Assembly (NCBI GenBank): GCA_963921195.1
Contig: OY992538.1
Span: 13,044,330 to 13,108,329, forward strand
Reading direction: 5' to 3'
DNA length: 64,000 nt
From: Pegoplata infirma
Taxonomy: Eukaryota; Arthropoda; Insecta; Diptera; Anthomyiidae
Shown: positions 37,744 through 49,080 of the stretch, in pieces
How the letters are laid out: every line of letters starts with the position of its first letter
Numbering within the stretch: position 1 is the first letter of the stretch
Made by a program: the position numbers and the translations under genes
Notes under the pieces: generated by a model
What the model saw: only the letters and a program-made list of their open reading frames with translations
Told to the model about the DNA's origin: nothing
The model's database searches: none

Positions 37744-38590
37744 GAATAAATTTCTTAAAATACCCAAACCAACAAAAACAATTAACATAAAATAATTAAA
37801 AAAAAAATACGGTATGCATGTTTTATTTGAATTGAAAAAGCAAACAAAAAAGAAAATTTACAAAAAAAAAAAATCTTAACATAAACAAAACAAAAAACAT
37901 AAAATCAAATCTTAAAATTATTATTATTTATCGAAAACAAAATTATAAAATTTAGTAGAAAACAAAAAAAACCAACACGAAAGAAACAAAGGAATTCTAA
38001 AAAATACCACAACAAAAAAACCATGTTTTTTTTAGCATTTAAGATAAATTTGTAAAATATTTAAAACTACAAAAACATTAAAAACAAATGCAAATTACCA
38101 CTCACACAAAAAAAAAAAAAACAATAGAAATTTAAAGTTAAACAAAAACAACCTTCCCCTCTCAATTTATAATATAAATATACATTAAAAAAGAAAAAGG
38201 ATTTTGAAAAAAAAACAAAAAAATAATTCAAGAAAATCCTATAAGTAACTAAAAGTATATGCATATATTATTAATATATATAGTAAATATTATTAATTAT
38301 TATTTACATTTTTATTAATTATTATTATTATCTTTTCTTTTTGTTTAGATGTAAACTTTAAGTTTTTTTAAATAACGACTTGTTAACGAGTCCTTAAAAA
38401 AAGAAAGAAATTAATTTAAATTAATTGATCATAAATAAATATAAATATTAAAATAAATTAAAAAATAGTGAGAGAAAAAACAACAAATATGTAATTTAAA
38501 AATAAAAAACAAGCATCAAAATATAAAGAAAAAAAAAGAATAAAGAAAACAACAAAATATTATTCAAATTGATTGAATAAAACAAATTAA
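37744..38590 (+). other. Probable Arf6 3' untranslated region
   Basis: Downstream of the stop codon lies A-rich, repeat-free sequence. AATAAA occurs at 37745-37750, too close to the stop to be the only site, and repeatedly from 38436, with a well-placed example at 38576-38581 followed by an A-rich stretch. AU-rich pentamers are frequent. The transcript end is inferred. Confidence 0.5.
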
Positions 38591-39639
38591 AAAAAAAAAA
38601 CATATGATTGATTGCTTTTCTTAAACTAGAAGATATAGATTTTTTATATACAAAAAATGTGTAAAATTTACATAATTACACAGTGCTACAAAATTGAATT
38701 TTTCGAATCGGAATTTTAAATAACAAAACCCAGAGGGATTTTTTTTAGTTCACTTCTAGATTTATTTTTACACGCATTTAAAGTTGGTGATTTTAAAGCA
38801 TTTAACGTTTTTGTATACTTAAGTAGAGTAAAATAGTAACGGTACAATGGACTATTTTAAGTCTGAGCTCCATGGACTAGCCTAACTTTCTTTTAGGCTT
38901 GTACAACCCACCTTTAACTCAATTCAACTCAAAATAGTAAATTAATCCAAAAATTAGAATTGCATAAAATGGCTTTTCTGGGATAACGGAACATTAAAAA
39001 AATTTTTCTGACAAGATTTTTGAGATCAGGGGGTGCTAATAACCCTAAAATTAACCCTAATTAAATTGAATCTTGGTTCAAAATCGGTTAATATGTCCTA
39101 CTTTAGGGGCCCCTGGAGGTGCCCTTATTTGACATATGGGAATCCAGCGTCCAAATTTAAGCTGGAAATTACGTTAGCCGGTAAAAATTTCACTGCAATT
39201 GGTCCAGTACCTATTTAATGAATAGCCAAATTATTAAAAATATATCACTGTGAACCGTTGCGTATGATTGTTATTTAAAACTAACATCATAATTAGTTAT
39301 ACGCAGTGTTGGCTACCGTTACCCTTTCAATACCGTTACCGATTAAAAACCCTTTAATATTGACTACCGTTACCGTTACCAATACCGAAATAAAAATTTT
39401 TAAATACCGTTACCAAAAAAAAAACCGTTACTTTTATTCGGATTTTTACCGGTATTATATCGGTTTTGTTTCGGTTGTATTTATATTACTTTTTTTATAT
39501 TTTTTGTGAGTAAAAACAGTAAAATATTTTTAATGTACGTAAAATAAAAAAATAAATTTTTGTTATTGGCCAATCCAGCCAATGATAACATTCGCAATTA
39601 ACTAAATTCGAATATCGGTCTTTGACCTCATAAAGATAA

Positions 39640-40050
39640 TATATTATTGATCAGTGATCAATTGTAAGCGATGTTCGTCTGTTCGTCTGTCCGTCTGCAG
39701 AAGACACGATACAGTCCAAAATAGACCGGCTACCCTGCTGAAATTTGGTACGAATACGTCTTATGGTCATAAGTTTCGAAATGGGAAAATCGGACCAGAT
39801 GAAAAAAGTTCCCATCTGAAAAACTTACACAACCCCAAAAAGCATATTTTATTTATATACTATAATAATATTTTTATTTATCCCATGATCAAGAATTTTT
39901 ATTTATTCTTTATATTTATTTACAACTAATTTTTAATAATTTCAACCTAACCGAGAACTGGTAACAATGACCGCCGTCTCGTTGTAGCGAAAAAACCAAA
40001 GGCTCTGGTGGGAATCGAACCCACGACCCCCTCGTTCAAAGGTTAGCCTA
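39640..40050. repeat. Mini-me tail remnant plus half-tRNA
   Basis: Segment 39650-39800 carries GATCAGTGATCAATTGTAAGCGATGTTCGTCTG and short GTCY steps of the mini-me type. On the minus strand 40000-40050 reads GTGGGTTCGATTCCCACCAGAGCC, a perfect T arm with B box but without the 5' half. A second B-box-like GGGTTCAAATC lies at 40108-40120. Confidence 0.55.
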
Positions 40051-40134
40051 TTTTATTTAAATTTTTGTCTATTTGCTTAGAAAATGAAAATTTTTTCATT
40101 GATCAAGATTTGAACCCCCTTTTGGGGGTTTGGC

Positions 40135-40433
40135 CACAGACTAATACAGACTCGACATAAGTGACAGGTGTCAAAAAAGTAGTTCTTAACAATATGGTTA
40201 ATTTTTTCAAATTATTCTACGAATTAGGTTAGAAAGAGAAAGCTAATATAACGCGCCATTAGAAAAACGGATGCCAGATCGGTTTTTGCTGTTTCACTCA
40301 CTCCTAAGTCGTAGAAAGTGTTGTCATGTTAGCGTAAAACGGACTAAAAACCGCTGTTTTTCTCCTAAAATCGCTTAGTTTTTCCCCATTTTTTCTAATA
40401 AAACTCTACTGTCGAGTCTGTATATAGTCTGTG
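40135..40433. mobile_element. D element copy 2, uninterrupted (7-bp TSD)
   Basis: At 299 bp, its ends are CACAGACTAATACAGACTCG and the inverse CGAGTCTGTATATAGTCTGTG. The flanks duplicate GTTTGGC (40128-40134 and 40434-40440). It is highly similar to D copy 1 minus its 138-bp insertion. Non-coding. Confidence 0.9.
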
Positions 40434-41064
40434 GTTTGGCTATAGAAAATAAAATTAAATATTGATAAAATTGTATTATTTAAGTGTAAATAGAATGAAT
40501 TTCTTAACATCTTTGGCGAGAGAAAAGGTGCACCTCCGCTACCGCCCGCCCTCCCCCTTAAAAAAACATCCCCTGAAACATCCTTGCCAAGTTTTCTTAC
40601 AAATTTTTTTTAACAACAGGACACACAATTTTGATGTTAAGGTTGTTTATTATTATTTATCTGCTGTCTTGACGGTTATTATTTTATTCATAATACCGGT
40701 ACGTACCGGTATTTACGTTTCGGTAACGGTTCATCGTTACCGAAATAATCGAAAATACCGTTACCGATTTAAAAATAATGTAATACCAATACCGTTATTC
40801 GTTTCGGTTGCCAACCCTGGTTATACGCCACTTATACAGTTTTCAAGTAATTATTTTTATAATTATAATAAAAGTTCACCAACTTCAAATGCGTGTAAAA
40901 CAAAGCTAGCACTAAACTAAACAAAAGGCCTTGAGGGTTTTGTTATGCCAACTCCATTTGCTTTTGATTTCATTCCATTCCGATTTTGGTTGTTGCACTG
41001 TGTTATTGATAATTTGTTTAAAGTACAGTGGGTTCAGTGAAGTCATTAAGAGATTAAATTATTT

Positions 41065-41290
41065 GATTTTAACTTCGAATGAAAACGTGATCAACAAAAC
41101 AATAAACTTGATTTCATGTGATTCGGAAATTTTCATTGTGAAAGACAGAAAAGAGGCCTAAGTGATTTTAATATTTGGGCCTCTGTTCTGTCTTTCAGAA
41201 CTTTCCAATTCACATGAAAATTTCCGAATCACATGAAATCAAGTTTAGTGTTTTGTTGATCACGTTTTCATTCGAAGTTGAAATCGAATA
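41065..41290. repeat. Long hairpin with about 100-bp arms
   Basis: The left arm (about 41065-41158) contains ACTTCGAATGAAAACGTGATC, AACTTGATTTCATGTGATTCGG and GACAGAAAAGAGGCC. The right arm (about 41175-41290) carries their inverses with only a few differences and a loop of about 20 nt. The combined unit lies beyond the end of BB copy 2. No TSD was found. Confidence 0.8.
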
Positions 41291-42534
41291 ATTAAAATTT
41301 AAAAAATTATAAGGAAAAAAGTGCATTCGTTTTACATTCACCAAATTTTATTTAGGTGAAATAAAACGAAAAAGAAATTCGGATGTAAAATCTAGAATTC
41401 CAAAAAATTCGGAAATTTTCATTTTCACATTTTTTATGTGAATTACTTTTTTTGGAACAGCGGCCTTGATTGAAAATATACAAGTAATAAATTCGGCCTT
41501 GCCGAATATATTGATAACCTCTTACTGCAAAAAAAAACTTAATGAAAAAAAAAAATTATAGAAAAAAAAATTTGTAAAAAAAGTTTTTGTCTAAAAATTT
41601 TGTACAAAAATTGGAAAAAAAATTTAGAACAAAATTTAAAAAAAAAAATTGACAAACAATTTTTTTTTTTTTAAATTTAATTATTTTTCAATTGTTCATG
41701 TGAATTCAGGACGAGTACACCACTTTTTCGCAAACACGTTTTTTTTGCATAAATGCCTTTTTTAGCAGAGCCCTACAAGCCTCTGCACTAATTTTGGGAA
41801 AATTTTGACTTTTTGGTCTAAAAAAATTACTTTAAAGTGCAATAACTATTTTTATATTTTTGTTTAAATTGGGAGTGAACTAACGCAAAATTTTGATTAA
41901 ATACAACACAAAAACATTAAAAAATTGACTTTGGGTAACAGTGTTTTAAAAGAACATTACGATGAACAAACCACACTTATTATATTGGCACAAAATTAAA
42001 CCGTTCTTGAGTTATAAGACTTTAAAGTGTGGAAATCATAAAGGGCAAATATCCATCATTAACAAAATATTATATAAAAATTACACTGTGCTAGTCGCAA
42101 ATTTTAACAACTTGGGCACCTTGCTTGTAAAGCAAATTCGAGTACGCTGAATTTAATGGCGTTACCCGTTTTTCTAATGCCTTTATGATACTTACTTTTT
42201 TCAAGAATTTTTATAGAAAAACCCTAATAAATGCAGCAACAAGTAACTTGAAAAAAGCAGGTATCATACGCACTTAAGTTAGCGCTCGTATTTGTGATTT
42301 AAAATTGTAGCGGTAAAAGACCATAAAATTATTTTTTTATAATTTAAATTTTTTTCGCGAAAAAAAATTTTTTCTGAAAAAAAAGAATTCCGCGGAAAAT
42401 ATATTTTTTTTTGAAAACTTTTGTTTCTTTTTTGTCTCGTATTCTACACATTTTCATAAATTAATAAAAATTAAAAAAAAATTTTCATAAAAATGTGGTA
42501 AAAATTTACTGCAAAATTATTTAAATTTCAATAC
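41291..42534. other. Unassigned AT-rich segment
   Basis: A mini-me 5' end fragment lies at 41488-41520 (ACAAGTAATAAATTCGGCCTTGCCGAAT). ACACTGTGCTAG at 42085 resembles BB ends. Otherwise it is runs of A and T; a 62-codon ORF at 41962 is unsupported. Confidence 0.4.
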
Positions 42535-43605
42535 TTAATCGACACGTGTTTCGGGATTTGTCAGATCCCAATGTCAAGATTATTTAGCAAAAATATAAAC
42601 CCTATACTACAAGTAGCAAAGGGTCTTTAATGAAAATCGTTAATGATCAAACCAAAATATTAATACATATTCGACTCTCATTGGGAATTAGAAGACGAAA
42701 ATTGTACTGTTTTAGTAAGATCACAATCATCAACTAACCAACAAACCAAATATTAAAATACCCAGCAAAACTTTGATTACCAAATAAGGTATAAAATAAG
42801 GTATAGGATAGCTTATTTCATACATTGCAGCATTTATGATTTTAACATGGGACGAGACTCAAAGTAATGCATACGAGTAATGTATAAAATATAGCATACC
42901 AGAATGTAATATATAAGGCGTTACGAGTAGTGAACAAGTAACGATGTATTAAATTTACTCACGTGATAATAAGTGAGTAGAAAAAATATGCTCGTGAGTA
43001 AGTGAGTGTCCGTGATTCAAAAATTCCTGTCGTGAGCCATCTCTAGTTAAAACTTATGCATTTTTGTGTAAAATATTTATTTTTTATGTTATTATAATGC
43101 ATTATGTATTCAATTACAAATAATGCATTATTTCCAATTTTAAAATAATACATAATGTAACCAAATATAAGTCACCCATGATTTAATGTTTAGAAATAGT
43201 AGTAATAAATATGAAATACAATTTTCGCAATAATCATGCATTACGGAACAAGTTATTTGTAAGACATTATTTTTCACCTTAATATAATATGTTGTTGAAC
43301 AAATGTCTGGTAAGACATCCTAAAATAATGCTACAAATAAGGGATATACATTACCTGGTAATGTGTTACATAATCACCACCCATTACCAAAGTTTTGCTG
43401 GGTAGTCGCGCAAAAAATTACCAACATTAATAAATTTAAAACAGAAAAATAATTTTCTTGAAAATTATTCTATGAGAATATCAAAGTTTTAATTAGTAAA
43501 GGAGATAATGACCTCGAGCTAGAATAAACCTACTCAAAATATAATATTTTAAAGGTCGAATAAAACAATTTTTATTTTTTAATAAAAATTAATCAGAATT
43601 TGAAT
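42535..43605. repeat. Repeat F copy 3, interrupted
   Basis: Segments 42535-42758 and 43405-43605 together match F (CTTAATCGACACGTGTTTCGG; TACCAACATTAATAAATTTAAAAC; ATAATGACCTCGAGC). Element R (42761-43402) separates them. Confidence 0.8.
42761..43402. mobile_element. CCCAGCA-ended element R
   Basis: The ends are CCCAGCAAAACTTTGATTACC and the inverse GGTAATG..AAAGTTTTGCTGGG, flanked by TA. The interior is rich in ATGCATTA / TAATGCAT and TAATGTAT. It also contains a truncated hAT-i right end (about 42955-43046, ending CCATCTCTA). Confidence 0.8.
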
Positions 43606-43862
43606 AAACTGATTAGTTAATTAGAATTTTGAATTTAAAATTTGCAATTAATTCTTATGTTTAAAAATTAATTTCCATTTCAAAATGTTGCCAAATTTTC
43701 AATTTAGATTACAGAATATTCCATTTAGATTTAAACATGTTTATTATTGATTTAAAACAATTTTGATTTTAAAATGTTTCGTTTGGTAATACAAATTTGT
43801 TCAATTTTGCTTTCAAAATTTTATTGAAAATTGTTACTTTGACAATATCATCGTAATAATTA

Positions 43863-44092
43863 CACTCAAAATAATTCTACAGTAAAAGGTTTAGTAAGTG
43901 ATATTGTACCAAAATCTACTAATTGGTTACTAATTTTAGTATCTTCAAAGTACTAACATTAGTAATTTTTACTGGTTTTTACTAATATTAGTTAAAAATT
44001 TTAGTATTGGTTACCAATTTCTGCACTAGGTCCTTTTGGACTAAAATTAGTTAAATTTTTAGTATTGAATACCCACGTTTTTTTTTTGGGTG
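43863..44092. mobile_element. TAC-D, 230-bp MITE
   Basis: It runs from CACTCAAAATAATTC to TTTTTTTGGGTG, with TA on each side. It contains repeated TACTAATTTTAGT-type steps in both orientations. It lies beside an F fragment. Confidence 0.75.
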
Positions 44093-44093
44093 T

Positions 44094-44215
44094 AGTAAAG
44101 AAATATGACCTTGAGCTAGAATAGTCTTTCTTAAAATAGAGTTTTAAAGTTTGAATAATACATAAACATTTTTTATTAATTTAAAAATTAAAACAGAATT
44201 TTGGAATTTAAAAAA
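44094..44215. repeat. Repeat F fragment
   Basis: TAGTAAAGAAATATGACCTTGAGCTAGAATA and the following AAAATA..TTTTAAAG..GAATAATACA correspond to the terminal part of F, diverged. TAC-D borders it. Confidence 0.65.
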
Positions 44216-44277
44216 AATAAAAATAAAAATCATGAAGTCAATTTTAAATTAAAATTTAAAATAAAAATTAAAAATCG

Positions 44278-44656
44278 TCACCTAAAATGCAAAAGGCCCA
44301 ACTAACATTTTTTTTAATTTTACAGGAGAAGCAAAAAACAGTATAGAGTAAAATCTTTAATTTGTTAATAACTTTGTTGGTTTTGATTAAATTGGGATAA
44401 AATTGTGTGAGAACGTACGTTTTGAAAATATTTATCAAAATTAATCACAAAATGATTAAAAAATGTATTTATAGTTGCGTTCATTGGCGATTTCGCAATT
44501 CACATGTTTTTAATTTTTGGCTATAAAATCGCAAATTTTTATTATGTGACCCTAGTTTTTTTTTAGGGACGTGTAGGTTAATAAAATACACCAGAATCTA
44601 TCAAAATTCCGATTTTGAATTTTTTGTTAGTTAGGGCGTTTTGCATTTTATGTGAC
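44278..44656. mobile_element. 379-bp MITE with 30-bp TIRs
   Basis: The ends are GTCACCTAAAATGCAAAAGG and the inverse TTTGCATTTTATGTGAC, continuing to GTTAGTT on both sides. There is no ORF and the TSD is not evident. Confidence 0.7.
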
Positions 44657-44921
44657 GAAATGTTGATTGTGTAAAAAAATACAACTTGTTGAACTAGTAG
44701 TACTGTAAAAATTCTAACTGAAATACCAATACACAATTTACATAATTATTAAAAATCTATTTGCTATGTCAATTACTCATACACATTTTTTTAATTCATT
44801 GCCATTTTAGTATTTTTTTTTTCATAATTTATTACTGTTTTAATTGTATTCCTATTTCAAGTTTATGTTATTATTGTAATTTCAAGTAAACTACACCATT
44901 TCCGAATTGCATACTTTAAAT
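44657..44921. other. Unassigned AT-rich segment
   Basis: I see nothing in it beyond AT-rich sequence leading up to the target site CTTTAAAT of hAT-g. Confidence 0.4.
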
Positions 44922-45248
44922 CAATGGTTCCCAACCTTTGATTCTCGCCCCACTGGGGGGCAATTTTAATGCTTCAGGGGGGCAACGAGCCCATTTTTAA
45001 GATTTTTTTTTGTTAAATAAACTAACAAAATATTATTTTAGTTAAATTTTTTACTTGATTATAGAAAACTTTTTCTAAAAACTTTGTTAAAACGTTGATT
45101 TTAACAAAGAGTTTGCTTAACCACAAGTAAATTTTGAATTTAAAAACAAATTTCAAAAGTTTTCAAATTTTTCTTGACTGTAGGGGGGGCATTGTAGTTT
45201 TTTTAACTTAAAAGTGGGGCATGGCGCAAAAAAGGTTGGGAACCATTG
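44922..45248. mobile_element. hAT-g, 327-bp MITE
   Basis: The ends are CAATGGTTCCCAACCTTT and the inverse AAAGGTTGGGAACCATTG, with a perfect 8-bp duplication CTTTAAAT (44914-44921 and 45249-45256). The terminus is of the animal hAT CAGTGGTTCYCAACC type. G-rich subterminal strings (CTGGGGGGCAA) occur on both sides. Confidence 0.95.
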
Positions 45249-45447
45249 CTTTAAATGAAAAAGTTTAATGTAATTAAAAAATTGTTCTGAATAGTCTTGA
45301 CAATGGAGTCTGGCAGATTCCGAAATACGTGTCGACTTACAATTAGTCTTGAAAAAATTACCAACATAAATAAATTTAAATCAGAAAAATACTTTTCTTG
45401 AACATTATTCTATGAAAATATCATAGTTTTAACTATTAAAGGATATA

Positions 45448-45847
45448 CACTCAAAAAATTATGTAGGTAAATTCCAGTGAATATTCACTTAAAACAAATG
45501 AAATTTTATTTAAAAACCATTCTACTGCTTTTTCATTTAAAATAAAAACACATTACAGTCAATTTTAAATGTTAATTTAATGACTAACCAAAACAATAAA
45601 AAACTACTGAATATTCACTTATTTTGTATCGAAAAACAGTAAAACTATAGAAGAAATTTTTTACTGCCGAAAATACATAAATGTAACAGAAAATTCGTTT
45701 TTAAGACAGTAAATTATATTTTTTAAACTACAGAAATAGTAAAAAAATTAAATCCTTTATAAAATAAGTGATTTTTCTTTTAAAATAACTTTACTGATTA
45801 CTTTTTAAAATAACCTACAAACAGTTAATGACATAATTTTCTTAGTG
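45448..45847. mobile_element. TAC-E, 400-bp MITE
   Basis: It runs from CACTCAAAAAATTATGTAG to CATAATTTTCTTAGTG, flanked by TA. Subterminal repeats are of the type GAATATTCACTTA. It is inserted next to the RTE fragment. Confidence 0.85.
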
Positions 45848-45862
45848 TAATCCTTTAAATTC

Positions 45863-46040
45863 CTAGGAGGAACATAGGGCCACAAGAAGATTCTTCCTCT
45901 CATCTCTGTTTTGGGCTATTCGTTTGATTTGACTCCAGCTGTATCCTGCGTCTTGAATTTCTTTGATAGTGTTACGTCTCCAGGTGTTACATGGGCGACC
46001 CCTTCCTCGACTACCCTGGGGATTAAATTCAAGCGCTTTT
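45863..46040 (-). pseudogene. RTE-type retrotransposon 3' end (reverse transcriptase C-terminus)
   Basis: On the minus strand about 58 codons read ..ALEFNPQGSRGRGRPCNTWRR.. then YSWSQIKRIAQNRDERKN and LVALCSS followed by TAG (45863-45865). The GRPxxTWRR..IAQ-R..W/N..LV-ALCSS pattern is the C-terminal tail of endonuclease/reverse transcriptase proteins of RTE-like LINEs. The frame is open but 5'-truncated, as expected for a LINE insertion. No poly-A is visible, since TAC-E and F sequence abut both sides. Confidence 0.8.
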
Positions 46041-46131
46041 CTTGTGAGCTAGAATAAACCTACTCAAAATATATTTTAAAGGTCAAATAAAACAATTTTT
46101 ATTTTTTAAATAAAAATCAATCAGAATTTAT

Positions 46132-46570
46132 ATTGTTTAAATGTTTAGAAAATTCTTAAAAACGGTGTGACTATTAAAAATATGATTTAGATTTTGGGAA
46201 CAAAGTGTTCTAAAAATTTTATGTTTCAATATTTTTCGCAAAAAAATCATTTTGCACCATAAACTTATTTTCAGTTTGAAAAATTGATATTTTTAAAATA
46301 AATTTTGATAATTTTAAAATTAAAATTGGAAATAGTGTAGTTTATTAATCATAATATTACAATCAATGCACGTGTTATTGAAACTGTATTTTAAATTTTT
46401 TCATATTATTGATTATCATGTACATGATTTGTTTGTGTTCAAAACGGCTTTTTGTTATCAATAATAACACTGTGCTACACCAAAAAAATGCAGCGATTCT
46501 CATATAAAAATTCTGGTTGGTTGGGGTCCATCATACTTTTTTCGATCACTTCATTTAGCATCTTTTAGGC
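46132..46570. other. Unassigned AT-rich segment
   Basis: I see no gene. AATAACACTGTGCTACACC at 46464-46483 resembles a BB terminus. Confidence 0.35.
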
Positions 46571-46665
46571 GTACGGACATAGCGCCCAATGTCTTATCGC
46601 CCAAAACCGTAAATGTCATATCGCCCAAACTGCGACATATAGCCCAAAATGATAGGTCTGAAAAT
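46571..46665. repeat. Short direct repeats of ATCGCCCAAA
   Basis: Four imperfect copies of a 23-27 bp unit (ACATAGCGCCCAATGTCTT, ATCGCCCAAAACCGTAAATGTC, ATCGCCCAAACTGCGACAT, ATAGCCCAAAATG). They could be the subterminal region of a DNA element whose ends I cannot place. Confidence 0.6.
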
Positions 46666-46775
46666 GTTATTTCTCCAAAAACAAAATTGTCAAAAAATCC
46701 AAAATATTTTGTTTGGGCGAAATGTCGAAATTACGACTTCTATGATTTGTTTTTTTGTAATAAAGGTTTTCTGCG

Positions 46776-46965
46776 TAGCCGGCCTTCGGCCGGGCTTAGG
46801 AATTACTCCATGCATTAAACCCACCCTCTCTGCAAACCTATTTTGGTTATCAGGCCTTTTTGAGGCATAACAAATTTGATAGCGTAAAGGCCTGAAAACT
46901 TTACTTTGTGGAGAGGGTGGGTTTAATGCATGGATTTTGTATTCCCTAAGCCATAAAAACTTAAA
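46776..46965. repeat. Inverted pair with CCGGCCTTCGGCCGG palindrome
   Basis: CTGCGTAGCCGGCCTTCGGC is followed by TCCATGCATTAAACCCACCC. About 100 bp later the inverse GGGTGGGTTTAATGCATGG appears. The same module occupies the loop of foldback H (about 21490-21560). It explains the overlapping ORFs on both strands here. Confidence 0.75.
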
Positions 46966-47404
46966 ATATTTGGGGTTTTCACACATACGATTAAATTTGC
47001 CATTTTTAGTTGGGAATTTGGCAAATTTGCCATTTTACTAAACGTCAACTATTTGCCACCATTTTTTCTTTACATATCGTGAGTGCACTTTTCGTTAATA
47101 ATTTGCACAAAATAACTTTATAAAGTATTTAAGTAGCTTACAAAATGAAAAACTAATAATCCCCGCTTTTAATATAGGCGTGGCAGCAAAAATTGCAAAA
47201 AATTATGTTTTTTGTAAATTGTTAACAAACAAATTGGGAATTGGCGAATTCCTTTCATCAAATCTTTATATTTTGTTTTGTGTTAACATTTGCTATAGTG
47301 GACTTGCTTGGTAAGGCATATATAAATTTTACAAACAAAACAAAAAAATTATTGTATATTGAAAATTAAAATTTTTCCCAATATTTTGAAAAAAATGAAT
47401 ATTG
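46966..47404. other. Unassigned AT-rich segment
   Basis: TTTGCCA / TGGCAAA words recur (47000-47050) without a clear element boundary. No gene is present. Confidence 0.35.
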
Positions 47405-47406
47405 TA

Positions 47407-48683
47407 CACTCATAAAAATTTGTTAGTATTCCTTACAAAAAAGTCTGTTACCATTACTAATAAAGTTTTCAATTTGTGCCCGATAACTTTTTCAGTTACC
47501 ATTACAAACTTTGGTTTTCAAAAATTAGTAATCTTAAAAAACACTAAAAAAATTAGTATTACTAAATTTTTTTGTAAAAAAAATTGTAAATTGTGTATTT
47601 TAAATTTTTGGTATTTTTTTACTATATGTAAACTGCGTATTGCGCTTGTTGTCGCCATTACTATTTCAATACAAGCCAGATTTTGTTTGAATTTTTGATC
47701 TGAAATATGTAAGAGAAAATATTGAATACATTTTTTTTAATACAAAATATAAATTACATACCACATAAAATAAATGCTTTGAAAATTGTGTTGAATAAAT
47801 TGGTGTTCTAGAATAAAAAATACATTATATTGATATTATTTAAATGGAACACATGAATATACAGTTGTTACCTGCTTTCATCATTTTCTATTTTGTTTTA
47901 TTTATTGTCCTAAAAAAAGAGTTAATTTTAAACAAAAAATACTTTAAAAATACCTGTATTTTGTGTTGTAATATTTTGTTGTTTGTACATTTTTTTATTT
48001 CTCCGCTCCGCGACGTTGTCAATTGAAATGCTGTTTTTCAACTGAATAATAGAAAGAAAGGCATGAAGAAAAGTACACAAAATTACCAATACTATTCTGA
48101 GTATTAAGAAATCAACCCTTTGTGTACAATCCATACAAGAAAAAAAAATCGCAGATAGCATAAAACAAAAAAGGACCGCAAGTGGAGAAGAAAGAAAAAA
48201 GAATTGAAAAAGGTTGGTGTTTTTTTTGAATTTTGCATATCTTCTCTTTACTGCATTTTGTTCCCTTTTTTATATATGTTTTTATTTGAAAGAAAACAAA
48301 GTAGTTACAATGAAGCAGACAAATAAGTGTAATTCAACATTGAAAATAATAAACATATTCATACTCATCAAAGCGCAATTTTACCATTAAAATAAAAAAA
48401 TAAATGCTCTTTTTAAATTCCTATTATTTTAATAACATTTTCTTTTTGTATTTCATTAGTGCATTACTTTTCTAGAAAAGAAAACCGAAAAGTTAATACG
48501 AAATTTTTAAAAAATCAACTGAAAAAATTATTAAAAAATCAGTAAAAAATTAATAGTTTGTAACGCGAGTTTACTAAAACGAATTACAAAAAAATATTTT
48601 TTTAGTACAATTTAGTAAAAAAGTTGTTAAGTTGGGATACAAACAATTTTACAAACTTTTTTACTGACGTATTTTTTTGAGTG
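47407..48683. mobile_element. TAC-F, 1.28-kb element
   Basis: It runs from CACTCATAAAAATTTGTTAGTATTCC to a diverged inverse ending TTTTTTGAGTG, flanked by TA. Subterminal sequences contain repeated TTACCATTACTAATAA-type motifs on the left and TTTTACAAAC/TTTAGTAAA on the right. ORFs of 60-98 codons inside look like chance. Confidence 0.7.
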
Positions 48684-48699
48684 TAGGTTTTTGTGTTCT

Positions 48700-49080
48700 G
48701 AAAAAATGTTGGGGATAAAAAAGTAATTGGGGTCGGTCATACATTTTACCCCTCTAGGGAGAACCATGTGAGCGATACGTCCTAAGAACATGATGTCCTA
48801 AAACAAAAAAAAAAACAAATAAAAAAAATGTATTGGGACCAAGATTGATTGAGATATTGAGGTATTCAGAGAAAATTTGGTGTTGAAAAAATATTGGAAG
48901 TCGGTCATACATTTAACTCGTCTAAGGGCAAACCCTGGGACAGTTAGAGCGGTGGGAGCAAATTTTTAATAAATGTCATTTTATATATTGAGCTCACTTA
49001 GGGAGTAGAGAAAGTGGGTAGGTATATCCTAAAAGAACAACATTTTCTAAATAAAGAAAAAATTAAAAATTCAGCGGGCT
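48700..49080 (-). repeat. Diverged members of the 130-bp tandem repeat
   Basis: GGGGTCGGTCATACATTTTACCCCTCTAGG and AAGTCGGTCATACATTTAACTCGTCTAAGG are inverse relatives of the GGAATCAAATGTATGACCGAT-type monomers at 53472. Spacing is irregular. Confidence 0.65.

Larger units (their letters stand above)
39304..40819. mobile_element. hAT-f with TACCGTTACC repeats
   Basis: The ends are CAGTGTTGGCTACCG and the inverse CGGTTGCCAACCCTG. The 8-bp duplication GTTATACG is perfect (39296-39303 and 40820-40827). Subterminal regions contain many TACCGTTACC / GGTAACGGTAT motifs on both sides. Inside are a mini-me remnant, a half tRNA and D element copy 2. A diverged relative with TACCAATACC repeats lies at about 59805-59950. 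Confidence 0.92.
38691..41000. mobile_element. BB element copy 2, split by hAT-f
   Basis: It shares with BB copy 1 the segments TTTACACGCATTTAAAGTTGGTGATTTTAAAGC, ACTTTAGGGGCCCCTGG, CGTTGCGTATGATTGTTATTTAAA and the terminus GTTGTTGCACTG. The left limit is approximate. hAT-f occupies 39304-40819. Confidence 0.6.
45285..46131. repeat. Repeat F copy 4, interrupted
   Basis: F material lies at 45285-45445 (GTCTTGACAATGGAGTCTGGC..CGTGTCGAC) and at 46044-46131 (GAGCTAGAATAAACC..). Between them lie TAC-E (45448-45847) and an RTE fragment. The F bases GATAATGACCTC are missing at the junction. Confidence 0.75.

Noticed and set aside
40000..40050. Functional tRNA gene
   Set aside because: Only the T arm and 3' strand are present; no D or anticodon arm.
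40462..40920. 152-codon plus-strand ORF
   Set aside because: It crosses the boundary of hAT-f at 40819 and reads through TACCGTTACC-type repeats; composition is repeat-driven.
46690..46986. 98-codon minus-strand ORF overlapping a plus-strand ORF
   Set aside because: Both are produced by the inverted pair around the CCGGCCTTCGGCCGG palindrome.
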